Assembly: GCF_029960815.1 (NCBI RefSeq)
Contig: NZ_JASBRE010000043.1
Location: 1-33,365, forward strand
Source of the DNA: Pseudomonas sp. AL03
GTDB lineage: Bacteria; Pseudomonadota; Gammaproteobacteria; Pseudomonadales; Pseudomonadaceae
Length of the DNA: 33,365 nucleotides
Direction: 5' to 3'
Shown: one piece after another, positions 1 to 8,624 of the stretch
Layout: every line of letters begins with the position of its first letter
How positions within the stretch are numbered: position 1 is the first letter of the stretch
Program-made: the position numbers and the translations under genes
Notes under the pieces: model-generated
The model's input: only the letters and a program-made list of their open reading frames with translations
Database searches by the model: none
What the model was told of the DNA's origin: nothing

Positions 1-179
1 TTCAGTTGCGCGTCCTTGGCCGCTGCCGCCCATGTCTCACGGGTGAAGACCGCGCTACCCAACGCCGTACCACCCGCCAGCGCAACGCCGGTCAGGGCTG
101 AGACACCCAGAAAACCGCGTCGGTTAAGGCCTGCGCCATTCATTGCTTCATCATCGTTTTTCGACTTTTTATCGCTCAT
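1..179 (-). CDS. nosZ: Nitrous-oxide reductase NosZ, N-terminal part (runs off the left edge)
   Basis: Only the first 59 codons are present; the gene continues beyond position 1. The N-terminus starts MSDKKSKNDDEAMNGAG and carries a twin-arginine export signal (LNRRGFLGVSALTG), followed by a small hydrophobic stretch and an Ala-rich cleavage region. This closely matches the Tat leader of known NosZ proteins, which are exported folded to the periplasm. There NosZ reduces N2O to N2 at the CuA/CuZ copper centres. The copper-binding domains lie outside the window. The gene lies 60 bp downstream of nosR on the same strand, the usual nosRZ order. Identity is based on the leader plus the neighbour. 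Confidence 0.9.
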   Translation of the reverse strand, partial: MSDKKSKNDDEAMNGAGLNRRGFLGVSALTGVALAGGTALGSAVFTRETWAAAAKDAQL

Positions 180-239
180 GGGTTTTGCTCCATCGGGGGC
201 AGATATGAGTAAGCTCGGTCAATCGATGCTTGTTCCGGG

Positions 240-2477
240 TCAGGGCTCAAACACTTGCACAACCGGAATCAGGTCGGGGCTTTGAGGGAAAGGCGCTGGC
301 TTGTCCCGCGTCTTGCGCTTGTTCTTGAGCACCAGTGGCGGGCACTTGTTTTCGTTGTGGTAGGTCATCTGGCAATCGAGGCAGTAATGGCACTCGTTGG
401 CGTTGATGTGGCCATCCGGGTGGATCGCCTGGATCTCGCATTCCTTGGCGCACAGCTGGCAGGGCGTGCCGCATTCCTTGCGGCGTTTGAGCCAGTCGAA
501 CAGACGCAGCTTGCTGGGGATAGCCAGCGCGGCGCCCAACGGGCAGACGTAGCGGCAATAGACTTTGCGCGTGAAGATGTTGATGACCAGCAGCGCCACC
601 GCGTAGGCCACGAACCACCATTGGCGATCGAACTTGAGGGTGATGGCGGTCTTGAACGGTTCCACCTCGGAAAATTGCTCGGCGGTGGTCATCGACTCCA
701 GGGAGATGCCGAACAACACCAGCAGAATGATGTACTTCACGGCCCACAAGCGTTCATGCAACGCGAAGGGCAATTCAAATTGTGGAACCTTGAGTTTGCG
801 CGAGGCTTCGTTGATCAGTTCCTGCAAGGCGCCGAAGGGGCATAACCAGCCACAGAACACGCCACGGCCCCAGAGCAGAATGCTGGCGGCGGTAAAGGTC
901 CAGAGGATGAAAACAATCGGGTCCGTCAGAAACAGTTCCCAGCGGAAGTTCTCAAACAGGGCATGGGCGAAGGTCAGGACATTGACCACCGAAATCTGCC
1001 CCAGGGCATACCAGCCGATGAACACCACGGTGAAAACCAAATAGACGCGACGCAGCCAATGCAGGAAGCGCGGGTATTGGGTGAAGGTGTCCTGCAGGAA
1101 CAAAATCACCATCAACACAGCAAGGGCCGTGCAAAGGATCCCGATCTGAAACGCTTTCTGGTACCAGATATTGACCCACGCCGGTCTGTTGGCGACCTCG
1201 ATGGCGGCCAGTTCTTCGGCGCTGGGCGGTGGACGCAAAAGGTATTGTTCGGGCAGTTGGTACGACAGCTCGAAGCTACTGAACACGCCGTTGACCGCGC
1301 CGGTCTGGCGACGCACCAGTAACTCCATGGACCAAGGCGATCCTGGGTCAAACCGGGCCGGTTCGCGCACGATGAAAATCGACATTTCAGTAAACTCCGG
1401 CATGCCCTTGGCAAACACGTCGGAGAGCCGTTGATGGTCCATGTCGCGAAAGCTGATGACGTTGCCGAACTGGCGCAATTGCACCCGATCGAAAATCCCG
1501 CCGCGCACATAACCCGAACCTTTATAGGAATACAGGCCACGCCCCAGTACTGCGATGGCCTGCTCGCCGGGTTTGAGATCCTGCATAAGGAAACGGTACT
1601 GATTGTCACCCAGCAAATTGCGACCGATGGCTGGCGGGTTCAAATCGGCGGTGTAGAGCTCGATAAAGGTGTCATCAACTTGATCGACAGCGGCATTGTC
1701 GAGATCCTCGGCCTCCGTACCTTTGAAGGCGGCGTCGACCTGACCACGGGTCAAATTCAACCGGCGGATGGCGCCGTTGCCGGTCAGTTGCTCCCAGGTG
1801 GCGGGTTCGTAAAAGTCCTGGCGCACGGTGGCGGGCTTCTGTGCTGCGCCGCCCTTGTCCTCAATCAGTTTCAGCGATACGGCCACCTTGTGCGCAGCGC
1901 GCATGATGATCTCATTGACCACCATGACGGTTACCGTCGCTCCAGAAATACCGTCGACTGTCACCGCCTCTGGATCACTGGAGTGACCGACGACCACCCG
2001 TTGGCCGGCCTTGATCCCTTTATATTTGGCATCGAAGGCATGAAGCTTTTCCACGGGAATGCCGATCAGCAGAATCGGCTCATGGTGTTCCAGTACGTAG
2101 GCATCCTGGATGACACCGTGGGTATCGAGGATGACCTGCATGTTAATCGGCTTGCCCGAATAGGCCGGAATATCCACCACGTCCTGACTCTGGAACACAT
2201 AACCGAGTAGCGTTTTTCCGGTGCTGATGGTGCGAACCTTGAACTCGCCCGTAGGCTCGGAAAGGTTATCGCTGTCAGGAAAGGTTTTTTCTATCCGCTG
2301 CTGCTCCAGTCCGCCGTACTCCTTCGCTTGTAATCCAAAACAGCCACAAAACAACATGACCAACAGAAGTATTTGCCCATATTTGAATGGGCGCAGGACA
2401 CTGAACTTTGAACACGCAGGAATAATCATGGGTTCGCTGAGCGATTGATCTCTATTGGATGACCCGCAGGGAAACAT
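240..2477 (-). CDS. nosR: NosR, membrane flavoprotein/iron-sulfur protein for nitrous-oxide respiration
   Basis: 745 residues. The order is N-terminal signal/anchor (about residues 30-50), a periplasmic FMN-binding domain with SGATVT near residue 180, several membrane helices (about 440-680), cysteine motifs CGWLCP and CRYVCP on the cytoplasmic side, and a C-terminal ferredoxin-like part with the Cys clusters CGTPCQLCAKEC and CHYCLDC. This is the NosR architecture; family knowledge says it supports nosZ expression and electron delivery to NosZ. The GTG/ATG choice: the ATG at 2477 has GGAG five bases upstream, whereas the inner ATG at 2429 has no clear ribosome binding site, so the longer form is preferred although it gives a long N-region before the hydrophobic segment. 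It is followed by nosZ after 60 bp. Confidence 0.95.
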   Translation of the reverse strand: MFPCGSSNRDQSLSEPMIIPACSKFSVLRPFKYGQILLLVMLFCGCFGLQAKEYGGLEQQRIEKTFPDSDNLSEPTGEFKVRTISTGKTLLGYVFQSQDVVDIPAYSGKPINMQVILDTHGVIQDAYVLEHHEPILLIGIPVEKLHAFDAKYKGIKAGQRVVVGHSSDPEAVTVDGISGATVTVMVVNEIIMRAAHKVAVSLKLIEDKGGAAQKPATVRQDFYEPATWEQLTGNGAIRRLNLTRGQVDAAFKGTEAEDLDNAAVDQVDDTFIELYTADLNPPAIGRNLLGDNQYRFLMQDLKPGEQAIAVLGRGLYSYKGSGYVRGGIFDRVQLRQFGNVISFRDMDHQRLSDVFAKGMPEFTEMSIFIVREPARFDPGSPWSMELLVRRQTGAVNGVFSSFELSYQLPEQYLLRPPPSAEELAAIEVANRPAWVNIWYQKAFQIGILCTALAVLMVILFLQDTFTQYPRFLHWLRRVYLVFTVVFIGWYALGQISVVNVLTFAHALFENFRWELFLTDPIVFILWTFTAASILLWGRGVFCGWLCPFGALQELINEASRKLKVPQFELPFALHERLWAVKYIILLVLFGISLESMTTAEQFSEVEPFKTAITLKFDRQWWFVAYAVALLVINIFTRKVYCRYVCPLGAALAIPSKLRLFDWLKRRKECGTPCQLCAKECEIQAIHPDGHINANECHYCLDCQMTYHNENKCPPLVLKNKRKTRDKPAPFPQSPDLIPVVQVFEP

Positions 2478-2817
2478 TTACGCTCCGACGCCTCTTTATT
2501 GGACTTATTTCTTCAACACTCCTCCTTCGTCACGGACATAGCAAACATATTCCGCCACTCGCCTGCGAAAACTTTCAATATAAGATATCTCAAATAGTTC
2601 AATATAAATTTAACAGAGACCCAACAACGCCTTGTGCACAAACAATCACCCATCTACTCGATCCGTATTATTTCTGGCCACTTCAGGAGAATCTACGGCG
2701 CGATAATAATCCACCCTCTTCAACGAACATAGAGATCTAATAGCTATCGCCTACTGATTATTGCTTACAGCGAACATTGGAGAACGCCTGCAATGGGTCA
2801 AAGCGACCCTCTTCAGG
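2478..2817. promoter_or_regulatory. AT-rich intergenic region upstream of nosR
   Basis: No convincing gene here. The stretch is clearly more AT-rich than its neighbours and must hold the nosR promoter. The 10-mer TTCAATATAA occurs twice (2574-2583 and 2598-2607), 24 bp apart. I looked for a full FNR/Anr/Dnr box (TTGAT-N4-ATCAA) and did not see one. Near the end, GGGTC-AAAGC-GACCC (2795-2809) forms a short hairpin just beyond the stop of the MocR gene, but without a T-tract. Confidence 0.45.
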
Positions 2818-4170
2818 CTATGAATAAGCACCAATCACCCACTTAACTTTTTCAAGCGCCTCACGCAGTGCGCCCATCTCCGCTGACCCCAGCGCCAAGC
2901 GGATCGCATGCGGTACATGAGCAGAAGTAGCAAAAGGCTCAGCGGTTGAAACCGCCACTTTTTCACGCATCAGCGCCGCGGCAATCTGGTCAGCTCTTGC
3001 ATCTTCAGATAAAGGCAGCCAAAGAAAATACGACGACGGGTGACGAACGCACGCAAGCCCCATCAGCACTTCTGTGGCGATGGCTTGCCTGGCCTGCGCA
3101 TCCCGGCGTTTTTCAGCTTCCAACTGCATGACCGTGCCATCGTCGAGCCACGTGCTCGTGATCGCCGTCAGCACGCCCGGGGTATTCCAGGTGGTCGCCC
3201 TGATCGTTCGCTCCAAGGCAGGCACTTTTTCGGCGGGGGCTGCGACGAAACCTACGCGCAATCCGGTGGCCACACTCTTGGAGAGCCCTGAAACGTAAAC
3301 GGTCCGCTCAGGGGCGAGTTGCGCTAACGGTGCCGGCGGGTCCTCGGCAAGGAAGGCATAAGCGGCGTCCTCGATGATGAGCAAGTCATGCCGGCGCGCA
3401 ATCGTCACCAGCGACTCGCGCTGATCGGCACTCATGACCCACCCCAGCGGATTGTGCAGCGTCGGCATCGTGTACACCGCCCGCACGCGGCGACGAAGGC
3501 ACAGGCGGTCCAGTGCCTCCAGATCAGGTCCATGCTCGGTCACGGGAATGGGCACGATTTCAAGGTGCAAGGCTTCGGCCAGCACGATGAATCCTGAATA
3601 GGTCAGCGCATCCGCTGCAATCACATCACCGGGTTGCAGCAGCGCCATCATCGTCACGGCCAGTCCATGCTGAGCACCACTGACCACTAACACTTGCTCG
3701 GCATCCACCGTCAGTCCTCGGGCGAGCAAATGGCGCGCCACAGAGGCGCGCTCATGCGCACGCCCGGCGTGTGGCTGGTAGCGCAACAGCGACTCCAGAT
3801 CACCGCCCGACGCGAGCTGGCGCAGCGCATTGCGCAAGAGTTCCGCCTGCCCTGGCAGCGAGGGGTAGTTGAAGTTGAGGTCGGTCATTCCGACGGCAAC
3901 GTTTTTCTGGTCGATACCCAAGCCAGGCGGCAACGAAGTCTCCCTCACGAACGTGCCTCGCCCCGTCTCCCCACTGACCAGGCCCATGGCTTCGAGCTCT
4001 GCATAGACCCGAGTGGCGGTCACCAGCGCCAGCCCTTCTGTCGCTGCAAGCTGACGATGCGTTGGCAATCGCGTGCCCGGCAACAATCGTCCCGACCGGA
4101 TGTCAGCCGCAAAAGCATCCACTAATGACTTGTACCGTGAGCGAGGCATGTCGAGATGTATCCATGACAA
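2818..4170 (-). CDS. MocR-type regulator: GntR helix-turn-helix fused to an aminotransferase-like domain
   Basis: 450 residues. An N-terminal GntR winged helix (about 10-75, with the PGTRLPTHRQLA signature) is followed by a fold-type I PLP domain (about 100-445). This has the Asp of IIEDAAYAF that contacts the pyridine nitrogen and a SGLSKS motif with the Schiff-base Lys. MocR proteins usually sense PLP or an amino-compound and control an adjacent divergent gene; here that gene is the EamA exporter starting 62 bp away. The start is probably TTG at 4170, because the WIHLD stretch matches the conserved Trp-containing lead-in of the family. The first in-frame ATG (4149) would remove it, and a TGA lies in frame upstream. 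The effector is unknown. Confidence 0.85.
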   Translation of the reverse strand: MSWIHLDMPRSRYKSLVDAFAADIRSGRLLPGTRLPTHRQLAATEGLALVTATRVYAELEAMGLVSGETGRGTFVRETSLPPGLGIDQKNVAVGMTDLNFNYPSLPGQAELLRNALRQLASGGDLESLLRYQPHAGRAHERASVARHLLARGLTVDAEQVLVVSGAQHGLAVTMMALLQPGDVIAADALTYSGFIVLAEALHLEIVPIPVTEHGPDLEALDRLCLRRRVRAVYTMPTLHNPLGWVMSADQRESLVTIARRHDLLIIEDAAYAFLAEDPPAPLAQLAPERTVYVSGLSKSVATGLRVGFVAAPAEKVPALERTIRATTWNTPGVLTAITSTWLDDGTVMQLEAEKRRDAQARQAIATEVLMGLACVRHPSSYFLWLPLSEDARADQIAAALMREKVAVSTAEPFATSAHVPHAIRLALGSAEMGALREALEKVKWVIGAYS

Positions 4171-4232
4171 TTTTTTGATTGTAGTGACCGTCGATCATAC
4201 GATGGATCTCTGCAAATTGAGAGTGCCCTCAC
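4171..4232. promoter_or_regulatory. Divergent promoter region between MocR regulator and EamA exporter
   Basis: A 62-bp space between two divergent starts. It contains part of the dyad ACAAT-N6-ATTGT (4167-4182), which overlaps the TTG start of the regulator. It is a reasonable place for MocR binding, but the site itself is inferred. Confidence 0.35.
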
Positions 4233-5123
4233 ATGGAACGGATCCTGCAAAACCCAACGACGGAAAAGACCGCGAGCGGATGGCTCAACGGGTTCATCGG
4301 CGTGCTGATTTTCAGCGGCTCGCTGCCAGCCACACGGTTGGCCGTGCTGGAATTCGACCCGGTCTTCCTGACCGTTGCCCGAGCGGCGATTGCCGGGGTT
4401 CTGGCGCTTTGCATGCTTGTGCTGTTTAAAGAAAATCGTCCCGCCAAGCGTCAACTTCTGCCCCTGGTGATCGTGGCAATGGGCGTTGTAGTAGGGTTTC
4501 CGCTGCTCACGGCGCTGGCTCTACAGCACGTGACGTCGGCGCATTCCATCGTCTTCGTTGGCCTATTGCCGCTCGCCACGGCGGTGTTCGGCGTGTTGCG
4601 CGGAGGGGAGCGTCCACGGCCGGTGTTCTGGTTCTTCTCGGTCTTGGGAAGCACGCTGGTCGTGGGGTTTGCGATCTCTCAAGGTCTGACCGCTTCTCCG
4701 ACAGGCGACGTGCTCATGCTTTTGGCCATCCTCGCCTGCGGGCTGGGTTATGCAGAAGGTGCGAAGCTTTCAAGAACACTGGGTGGCTGGCAGGTGATCT
4801 CTTGGGCATTGGTGCTGTCGCTGCCCGTCATGGTCCCGCTGACCGGGTTCATGGCCCCTGATTCGTTCTCGGGAATTACGCCACCTGCGTGGATCAGCCT
4901 GGCGTACGTAGCGATCTTCAGCATGCTGATCGGTTTCGTCTTCTGGTACCGCGGGCTTGCCCAAGGGGGAATTGCTGCCGTCGGCCAGCTTCAGCTGCTA
5001 CAGCCGTTTTTTGGCTTGGCGCTGGCGGCCACGCTGCTTCACGAGCAGGTCAGCATTGGCATGCTGGGGGTCACCGTCGCGGTGATCCTTTGCGTTGCCG
5101 GAGCGCGAAAGTTTTCGAAGTGA
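4233..5123 (+). CDS. EamA-family (DMT superfamily) inner-membrane exporter
   Basis: 296 residues, almost entirely hydrophobic, with about ten membrane helices arranged as two EamA repeats (about 15-145 and 160-290). The second repeat ends in the typical LLQPFFGLALAATLLHEQ signature. Such proteins usually export amino acids or other small metabolites. The gene is divergent from a MocR-type regulator, a common pairing in which the regulator senses an amino-compound and switches on the exporter. The substrate cannot be read from the sequence. ATG at 4233 follows a weak GAGAG ribosome binding site. Confidence 0.85.
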   Translation: MERILQNPTTEKTASGWLNGFIGVLIFSGSLPATRLAVLEFDPVFLTVARAAIAGVLALCMLVLFKENRPAKRQLLPLVIVAMGVVVGFPLLTALALQHVTSAHSIVFVGLLPLATAVFGVLRGGERPRPVFWFFSVLGSTLVVGFAISQGLTASPTGDVLMLLAILACGLGYAEGAKLSRTLGGWQVISWALVLSLPVMVPLTGFMAPDSFSGITPPAWISLAYVAIFSMLIGFVFWYRGLAQGGIAAVGQLQLLQPFFGLALAATLLHEQVSIGMLGVTVAVILCVAGARKFSK

Positions 5124-5225
5124 GCGGGCGCGACAAATATGTCTCTTGCGCTCGTGAACCTTGTATTGAAGCGCCAGTCATAGCCGAGCCGTGAAATCCA
5201 CTTGCCCGCTCAGAGCTGTCCATCC

Positions 5226-6086
5226 ATGCGCCAAACCCACCTGTCCTTTCGCGTCGCCTCGCTCTGTTTCATTCCTTTGTTTTCCCTGTTTGCCAACCCC
5301 GCCCACGCCAGTGCCGAAAGGCAGTTGGTGGAAGCCATCAACGACTACCGCGCTCACCCCGATCGCTGCTCGGGGCGCGCGGGTCGAGCGTTATCGCCGC
5401 TGGCGTTGAAGTCGAACCTGGCCTTGCCGATCGGCTATGGCGGCGGATTGCGCGATAGATTGAAAGCGTCCGGCTATCAGGCGGTGACGGTGCGTACCCT
5501 TCGTGTGGTCGGTGCGCAGGACGCCGATGAGGCCTTCGACATGCTTCAGAGCGATCACTGCGCGGCGTTGCTCGATACCGAGTTCGCCGACATTGGGGTC
5601 AGTCGCGCCCGGAGCGAGTGGCAGATCGTGCTGGCACGGCCGGTGCTCGATGGTCAGGTGGGCGATACGCGAGCGGTCAGCAAGGCGTTGCTGGCACAGG
5701 TCAATGCGGCACGCTCAAAACCGCGCCTCTGCGGTCGTCAGCGCTTCGCCGCCGCACGGCCATTGGCCTGGAACGCAGCCCTGGGCGCAGCGGCGCAAGG
5801 GCACAGCAAAGCGATGGCCTACGGCAACTACTTCGCACACCAGGACCCCGACGGTGAGATGCCCGCAGACCGGGCGCGAGCCGCTGGTTTCCGTGGCCGG
5901 CAGATCGGCGAGAACATCGCTGCCGGTCAGGGCTCACCCAGCAAGGCAATGTCGGGCTGGCTGGCCAGCCCGGGGCATTGCGCCAACTTGATGAACCCGA
6001 TGTTTACCCAGATGGGTGCAGCCTATGCAGCAGACGCGCGCAGCGATGAGGGAGTTTATTGGACGATGTTGTTTGGGGCGCCTTGA
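5226..6086 (+). CDS. Exported CAP-domain (SCP/PR-1-like) protein with apparent tandem CAP duplication
   Basis: 286 residues with a Sec signal peptide (about 1-29, ending ANPAHASA). The C-terminal half (about 153-284) is a bacterial CAP domain with the expected cavity residues: His193, His205 in NYFAH, Glu229 in GEN and His251 in SPGHCANLM. The N-terminal half (about 34-138) can be aligned with it: AINDYRAHPDRC against QVNAARSKPRLC, LKASGY against ARAAGF, and DHCAALL against GHCANLM. It lacks the middle segment with the cavity His and Glu. Each half holds a Cys pair (48/112 and 169/252) that could form a disulfide. The function of bacterial CAP proteins is largely unknown. ATG 5226 is preferred over an in-frame TTG at 5202 because it puts the signal peptide at the N-terminus. 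Confidence 0.85.
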   Translation: MRQTHLSFRVASLCFIPLFSLFANPAHASAERQLVEAINDYRAHPDRCSGRAGRALSPLALKSNLALPIGYGGGLRDRLKASGYQAVTVRTLRVVGAQDADEAFDMLQSDHCAALLDTEFADIGVSRARSEWQIVLARPVLDGQVGDTRAVSKALLAQVNAARSKPRLCGRQRFAAARPLAWNAALGAAAQGHSKAMAYGNYFAHQDPDGEMPADRARAAGFRGRQIGENIAAGQGSPSKAMSGWLASPGHCANLMNPMFTQMGAAYAADARSDEGVYWTMLFGAP

Positions 6087-6094
6087 GTGATTGA

Positions 6095-6118
6095 GCGGCG
6101 CCTTATTTGGGGCGCCGC
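6095..6118. terminator. GC-rich hairpin between convergent genes
   Basis: GCGGCGCC (6095-6102), an 8-base loop, then GGCGCCGC (6111-6118): a perfect 8-bp stem between the CAP-protein gene and the beta-propeller gene, overlapping the latter's stop codon. There is no T-tract on either side, so termination would be inefficient or Rho-assisted. Confidence 0.45.
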
Positions 6119-6732
6119 ACCGCCCTCACCTTTCCACTGCCTCCGCCGCCGCAGAAAAACTGATCGCCACCGTCCGATTCAAGCCCCGACACCCCGACGC
6201 CCGCTGGCAGCTTCACGCTCTCCAGCACCTCGCCGGTCTTCGCATCAACATGGCGTAGCTCACTCTCGTCCCCTTCCCACGTGCCATGCCAAAGCTGCCC
6301 CTCGACCCAGGTCACCCCGGTGACGAAACGGTTGGATTCGATAGTGCGAAGAATCGCGCCGGTCTCGGGATCGATCTGATGAATCTTGCGATCCCGATAC
6401 TCGCCGACCCACAGCGTCCCTTCCGCCCACGTCAACCCTGAGTCACTGCCCCCAGGCGCCGGGATAGTCGCGAGTACACGGCCGGTCTGCGGGTCAATTT
6501 TGTGGATGCGGTCGTCGGCGATCTGGAACAGGTGCTGGCCGTCGAAGGCGGTGCCGGCATGGGCAGCGACGTCGATTGAACGCAGTGTCTTGCCACTCGA
6601 TGGGTCCAGGGCATTGAGTTTGTCGCCGGTTGCAAACCAGACGTGCTGGCCGTCCCAGGTGACGCCATGCACCTTGTCGACACCGGCAAAGGGTCCATAT
6701 TCGCGAAGGATTTGAGCGGTTGACTGTTTCAT
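6103..6732 (-). CDS. Small beta-propeller (NHL/Vgb/SMP-30-like) protein, likely cytoplasmic
   Basis: 209 residues without a signal peptide. It is made of about five repeats containing variants of IDPxTGxxLxxI followed by a Gly-Trp element (VTWDGQHVWF, LTWAEGTLWVGEY, VTWVEGQLWHGTW), typical of Vgb, glutaminyl-cyclase-like and SMP-30-like propellers. The C-terminus has an odd glycine cluster (CGGGGSG). No catalytic residues can be assigned, and a ligand-binding role is as likely as an enzymatic one. ATG 6732 has GAGGA eight bases upstream. The gene follows the regulator ending at 6768 by 35 bp on the same strand, so co-transcription is likely. Confidence 0.7.
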   Translation of the reverse strand: MKQSTAQILREYGPFAGVDKVHGVTWDGQHVWFATGDKLNALDPSSGKTLRSIDVAAHAGTAFDGQHLFQIADDRIHKIDPQTGRVLATIPAPGGSDSGLTWAEGTLWVGEYRDRKIHQIDPETGAILRTIESNRFVTGVTWVEGQLWHGTWEGDESELRHVDAKTGEVLESVKLPAGVGVSGLESDGGDQFFCGGGGSGKVRAVRRPK

Positions 6733-6767
6733 GTTGGCTTCCTCGTCACGGGTGGGTGGCGTTCATC

Positions 6768-7988
6768 CTAGTCACCCGGCAGGGGCACCGGGAGTAACAA
6801 GGTCGTCGCGAAACCTGGCACCGGCGGGGTCATCCAGCGACGTGCCCGGCCGCGACCGAACGACTGCACCTTGCCCGCGCAGGCCAGTTCGTCGAGTGCC
6901 CGTTGCACCGTCCGCTGGCTGGCGCCAACGGCCAGTGCCAGGGCGGAGCTCGACCACGATTCACCGTCGGCGAGGAAGGCGAACACCCCCGCATGTTTCT
7001 CTTCGACGGGTTGCGCCAGCACCACAACGTCGGAGGCAACCAGCGAAATCAGCGTAAAACCACGTTGGGTTGCAGTGACGCCGGCCAAGGGTTTAAGCGC
7101 CGCACGCAGCCGCCCGACTTCGACCCTCAACCGCGCGCGAAGGGACTCATCGGCGAGCTTCAAACGAAAGGCCCGGGCAATCAGCGTTTCCCTCGACACG
7201 TCAGCCGGCCAGGCTTCGGCCAGTGCCCGTGCGAGGGCGAACAATACCGGTCGTGTGGCGAGGGAAACCGACATGCCGGCGCCACGCACGACGTAGCGAC
7301 ACGCGTCCACGACCAGCGACGTTGACCCGAGCAGCGCTTCAACCTCATCCAGCAACAGAGGCCGTTCTTCGCCACGGGCAATCAGCCGCGCGACAGGCGT
7401 GTTCAGGGCAAGGACAGCGTTTTCCACCTCGGCTGTCAGCGCAGGAATACCGGCATCGTGTGCGGCGTGCTCGGCCCTGGAGAGTGCTGATCGCGCCTTC
7501 TGTGTCTCGAGTCGCCGCATCGCGACCCCCGCTACGACCAGTGCGTGGGCGGCGCGTAATGCCGGCGGTAATGGCGCGGGGTCAAGCTCAGCGAGCAGTA
7601 CGTCGGCCTCATCGAGATGCCCGATCAGCAGCAAACGCCGAATCTGCAGATACCGCGCATGAGCGGCGTTCACTCGATCGCCGTGCGCCTCAAGCGTTAC
7701 CCGCGCCGAGTCGAGTGCCTTCACCGGCCAGCCCAATTCCCGGGAGGCCAGCGCGATTTCGGCTTCAGCGACCACACACCGCGCCCGAGCCAAGGCCTCC
7801 TTCGGACCGAAGGCCCGTGCTGCTTTCTGCACCAGCGCCTTGGCCCGAGCCAGATCGCCGAGTTGCGCCATCGCGATACCGCGCAACGCCAGCGCCGGCG
7901 CATCGTCGCGCAACGCGACCCGGTTCAGCGCGCCAAGCGGATCGCCCGCTGCCAGCGCCTGTGCTGCAGCCGTGATCAGCGAGTCCAT
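6768..7988 (-). CDS. Helix-turn-helix regulator with TPR-like N-terminal region
   Basis: 406 residues. About 1-210 is Ala/Leu-rich helical repeat sequence resembling TPR units. About 235-325 resembles an OmpR-type winged helix (VSRETLIARAF, LRVEVGRLRAAL, ATQRGFTLI). About 340-385 is a second helix-turn-helix (SALALAVGASQRTVQRALDEL with a basic wing FGRGRARRW). The order helical repeats then winged helix recalls SARP/BTAD-like regulators but reversed. It is probably a DNA-binding protein that controls itself and the downstream beta-propeller gene. The target and signal are not visible. Start ATG 7988; only a weak ribosome binding site. Confidence 0.7.
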   Translation of the reverse strand: MDSLITAAAQALAAGDPLGALNRVALRDDAPALALRGIAMAQLGDLARAKALVQKAARAFGPKEALARARCVVAEAEIALASRELGWPVKALDSARVTLEAHGDRVNAAHARYLQIRRLLLIGHLDEADVLLAELDPAPLPPALRAAHALVVAGVAMRRLETQKARSALSRAEHAAHDAGIPALTAEVENAVLALNTPVARLIARGEERPLLLDEVEALLGSTSLVVDACRYVVRGAGMSVSLATRPVLFALARALAEAWPADVSRETLIARAFRLKLADESLRARLRVEVGRLRAALKPLAGVTATQRGFTLISLVASDVVVLAQPVEEKHAGVFAFLADGESWSSSALALAVGASQRTVQRALDELACAGKVQSFGRGRARRWMTPPVPGFATTLLLPVPLPGD

Positions 7989-8117
7989 CTGAATCCCGCC
8001 ACCGTTGTCACTCCCACCGTCGGATGTTCGGTGTTTAGTCTAATTCACGATCTTCCACCAGGCTCTTCCAGAAGCGCTCGCAACTCTTGTTTCTCAGCAC
8101 GACGGGGCACGCTTTAT

Positions 8118-8624
8118 CTACGCAAAGGGGATTTCCATACTGTTCGCTTCGGTAAGTAACCGCATGTTTATCAGCGCCACCCGGCGCCCGTCCGGCGCCA
8201 ACCGCTCCTCAACCCCATACGGCACAAACCCAAGCTGCGGATACAAAAGCAGCCCCGCCGTATTCTCGTTGAAGCACGACAGCTGCACCTCACGTGCCCG
8301 ATGACGTTCAAACGCCAGCCCCACCATCGTCTGCACCAAGAACTTCGCGACCCCTTTCCCCCGAGCCTTGGGCGACACGATCACATTGCCGATCGCGCAA
8401 ACGCCATCGCGCTCAAAGGTATAAAAATTCGCGAAACCCATAACAGAACCATCCTCCCCAACCACCGTTGAATCGGAACGTTGAGCAATCGATGCCTGCA
8501 GTTGATATTCCGTCAGCGGGTATTGCGCCTTCGGGAACATAAAAAACAGTTCTTGGGGATTTTGAGGAAAGTCGCAAATTGCCAGAACATCTTCAGCGCT
8601 GACGGGGCGATGGGTCAGGTGCAT
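8118..8624 (-). CDS. GNAT-family N-acetyltransferase
   Basis: 168 residues. It shows the GNAT core: motif A with the acetyl-CoA pyrophosphate loop (VIVSPKARGKGVAKFLV, matching Q/RxxGxG/A), preceded by a strand with GFANFY and followed by the late strand LGFVPYGVEER. The N-terminus has features seen in RimI-like acyltransferases acting on small molecules or protein N-termini, but the substrate cannot be predicted. It is transcribed away from the sialidase-like operon and separated from the regulator gene downstream by 129 bp. Confidence 0.8.
   Translation of the reverse strand: MHLTHRPVSAEDVLAICDFPQNPQELFFMFPKAQYPLTEYQLQASIAQRSDSTVVGEDGSVMGFANFYTFERDGVCAIGNVIVSPKARGKGVAKFLVQTMVGLAFERHRAREVQLSCFNENTAGLLLYPQLGFVPYGVEERLAPDGRRVALINMRLLTEANSMEIPFA

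Noticed and set aside
1431..2210. 259-codon open frame on the plus strand inside nosR
   Set aside because: Antisense shadow of nosR; no recognisable family.
2795..2809. GGGTC/GACCC hairpin after the MocR gene as an intrinsic terminator
   Set aside because: Five-base stem without a T-tract on the relevant strand; too weak to list separately.
7223..7975. 250-codon Arg/Pro-rich frame opposite the helix-turn-helix regulator
   Set aside because: Composition (Arg, Pro, Ala) is typical of a shadow frame in high-GC DNA, and the opposite strand has clear domains.
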